From Candidatus Altimarinota bacterium (lineage in GTDB: Bacteria; Patescibacteriota; Gracilibacteria; UM-FILTER-43-11), in assembly GCA_029934675.1 (NCBI GenBank), contig JAOZLT010000017.1:1-13277 (forward strand): a stretch of DNA of 13,277 bases, read 5' to 3'. Of this stretch, positions 12,303 to 13,277 are shown piece by piece. The notes under the pieces were generated by a model. It searched no databases. It saw nothing but the letters and a program-made list of their open reading frames with translations, and was not told the DNA's origin. Within the stretch, counting starts at the first letter, position 1. The number at the start of each line of letters is the position of its first letter. Made by a program: the position numbers and the translations under genes.

Positions 12303-13274
12303 TCAAATCTTACAAGCCTGCTTTACAAATAAATAAGCAATAGCCCTTCCATTAGACCTCATAATAAACCAATTAGCTTTTAGACAAAATAACATCGTCT
12401 GAAAATATCCCAACTTCTTCTCTCCCCACTTCAACTGAATAGCTAATGTAAACAGTTTAAAATCCGAATGACGTAACGTTCCTTTATTATGATCCAATTT
12501 TAAGCGAATCAATTTTTCTAAACGTGCAGTAAATTCCTCCATCAACACTTTCTGATTCCTTTCAATCTTCCTATCCCTCTCCATCTTCTCGTAAGTAGAA
12601 ATAGCGGTAAGTAATGAATCAATTTGATATAGCAAAGCCTTAATACCATATCCACAAGCCTTTTTATATATAATAGGTGAAATTAGTAACCCAATAAAAC
12701 TTAAAAGCTGTGGAGCGGTGCCTAATCGTAAACGATCGAATAAGGTAAGTTTTACTTTTATTTCTTTCCTAATATCTCTTCCATACAAAATTCTACCCTC
12801 CTGCTTAAATCGTAAAAATACTGAGCGTTGTGGAATAAGCAAATTCTGCCCCAACTTAATAAGAGGGTTATCGGACTTCAATTCCCCGCTCTTCCAATTG
12901 ATTTCTCCTTTTACAAATACAAAAACAGGAACATATAAAAATGAAGACTGCTCAATCTTTTCCAAAATTTCAGTTAAAGCATTCCGTTTCTTTTTCTTGG
13001 ATACTGAGAGAGATTTTTCAAAACCAAGCTCTGGATATTTCTTAGCTATCCTCCAAAAAAGCTCCGTAGCCTTCTTCTCCACAACATCTCTATCACTTTT
13101 TTTGAATATCTGAAAAACAATATCCACATCACTCTTACTTGGAACAAATTCGCAACGAACGGACGACCCGTAAATAATTATAAAATCTATTTTATTTTTT
13201 AACTCCTTTACAACCACATCCCGAAACTCATAAATAAACCTCCAAACCATCTCCTGTGCCTGTCTTTTTGTCAT
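12303..13274 (-). CDS. Nucleotidyltransferase (MNT/pol-beta fold), possibly incomplete at its 5' end
   Basis: The N-terminal nucleotidyltransferase domain (about 1-170) has the family motif G36-S37 in IIIYGSSVR and D49-V-D51 in KSDVDIVF, which would bind metal and NTP. EGRILYGRDI (159-168) matches the LYG motif common at the end of such domains. The C-terminal half (about 175-323) is helical and basic, with a hydrophobic stretch near 188-203. I see no third carboxylate on the expected strand (YVPVFVFV, 114-121), so activity is uncertain. The substrate is unknown; antibiotic-type, tRNA-type and toxin/antitoxin MNT proteins share this fold. The ATG is 3 bp from the window edge with the frame still open, so the true start may lie outside. 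It converges with the four-helix-bundle gene. Confidence 0.72.
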   Translation of the reverse strand: MTKRQAQEMVWRFIYEFRDVVVKELKNKIDFIIIYGSSVRCEFVPSKSDVDIVFQIFKKSDRDVVEKKATELFWRIAKKYPELGFEKSLSVSKKKKRNALTEILEKIEQSSFLYVPVFVFVKGEINWKSGELKSDNPLIKLGQNLLIPQRSVFLRFKQEGRILYGRDIRKEIKVKLTLFDRLRLGTAPQLLSFIGLLISPIIYKKACGYGIKALLYQIDSLLTAISTYEKMERDRKIERNQKVLMEEFTARLEKLIRLKLDHNKGTLRHSDFKLFTLAIQLKWGEKKLGYFQTMLFCLKANWFIMRSNGRAIAYLFVKQACKI

Positions 13275-13277
13275 TTT

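Noticed and set aside
12718..13113. 131-codon open frame on the plus strand
   Set aside because: It lies wholly opposite the nucleotidyltransferase gene, whose motifs are clear, and its translation has no recognisable motif. It is a shadow of the A/T- and K/E-codon-rich opposite strand.
11638..13274. Toxin-antitoxin pair made of the four-helix-bundle protein and the nucleotidyltransferase
   Set aside because: The genes converge, are separated by 293 bp and are not an operon. The small protein fits the intervening-sequence family and not HEPN or an antitoxin family I can recognise.

Overview
The window is an AT-rich bacterial segment. About 9.5 kb of it is a ribosomal-protein operon on the minus strand, followed by a looser accessory region of four genes. 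Read in transcription order (right to left), the operon runs L3, L4, L23, L2, S19, L22, S3, L16, L29, S17, L14, L24, L5, S14, S8, L6, L18, S5, L15. This is the fused S10-spc order. Several traits point to the Patescibacteria (candidate phyla radiation), probably the Parcubacteria side: there is no L30 gene between S5 and L15, S14 is the short four-cysteine type, L24 carries a CxxC...CxxC zinc ribbon, S5, L22 and L29 have long charged C-terminal tails, and Shine-Dalgarno sites are almost absent. The lineage cannot be named more closely from sequence alone. TGA is used as a stop, so this is not the UGA=Gly code.

Layout. 1-77 is spacer beyond L15, where secY would be expected next outside the window. 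78-9555 holds the 19 ribosomal-protein genes. They are tightly packed at the L3-L23-L2 end and separated by AT-rich, repeat-bearing spacers of up to 113 bp around L18/S5, S8/S14/L5/L24 and L29/L16/S3. 9556-9684 holds a strong sigma70-type promoter and a leader of about 100 nt with three abutting stems just upstream of L3. S10 is not present upstream, so the operon appears to start at L3. 9885-10535 is a divergent HAD-family phosphatase or phosphomutase. 10852-11493 is a CDP-alcohol phosphatidyltransferase-like membrane protein. 11638-12009 is a four-helix-bundle (23S rRNA intervening-sequence type) protein. 12303-13274 is a convergent minus-strand nucleotidyltransferase that reaches the right edge.

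The ribosomal genes together supply 19 proteins of both subunits from one transcript, probably controlled at the L3 leader. The four accessory genes show no clear common pathway. The most interesting non-coding signals are the structured L3 leader with an overlapping small ORF, a dispersed GC-rich hairpin element of about 30 bp present in at least four intergenic copies, and a local partial duplication that copied the 3' end of the four-helix-bundle gene together with the last bases of the facing nucleotidyltransferase gene.
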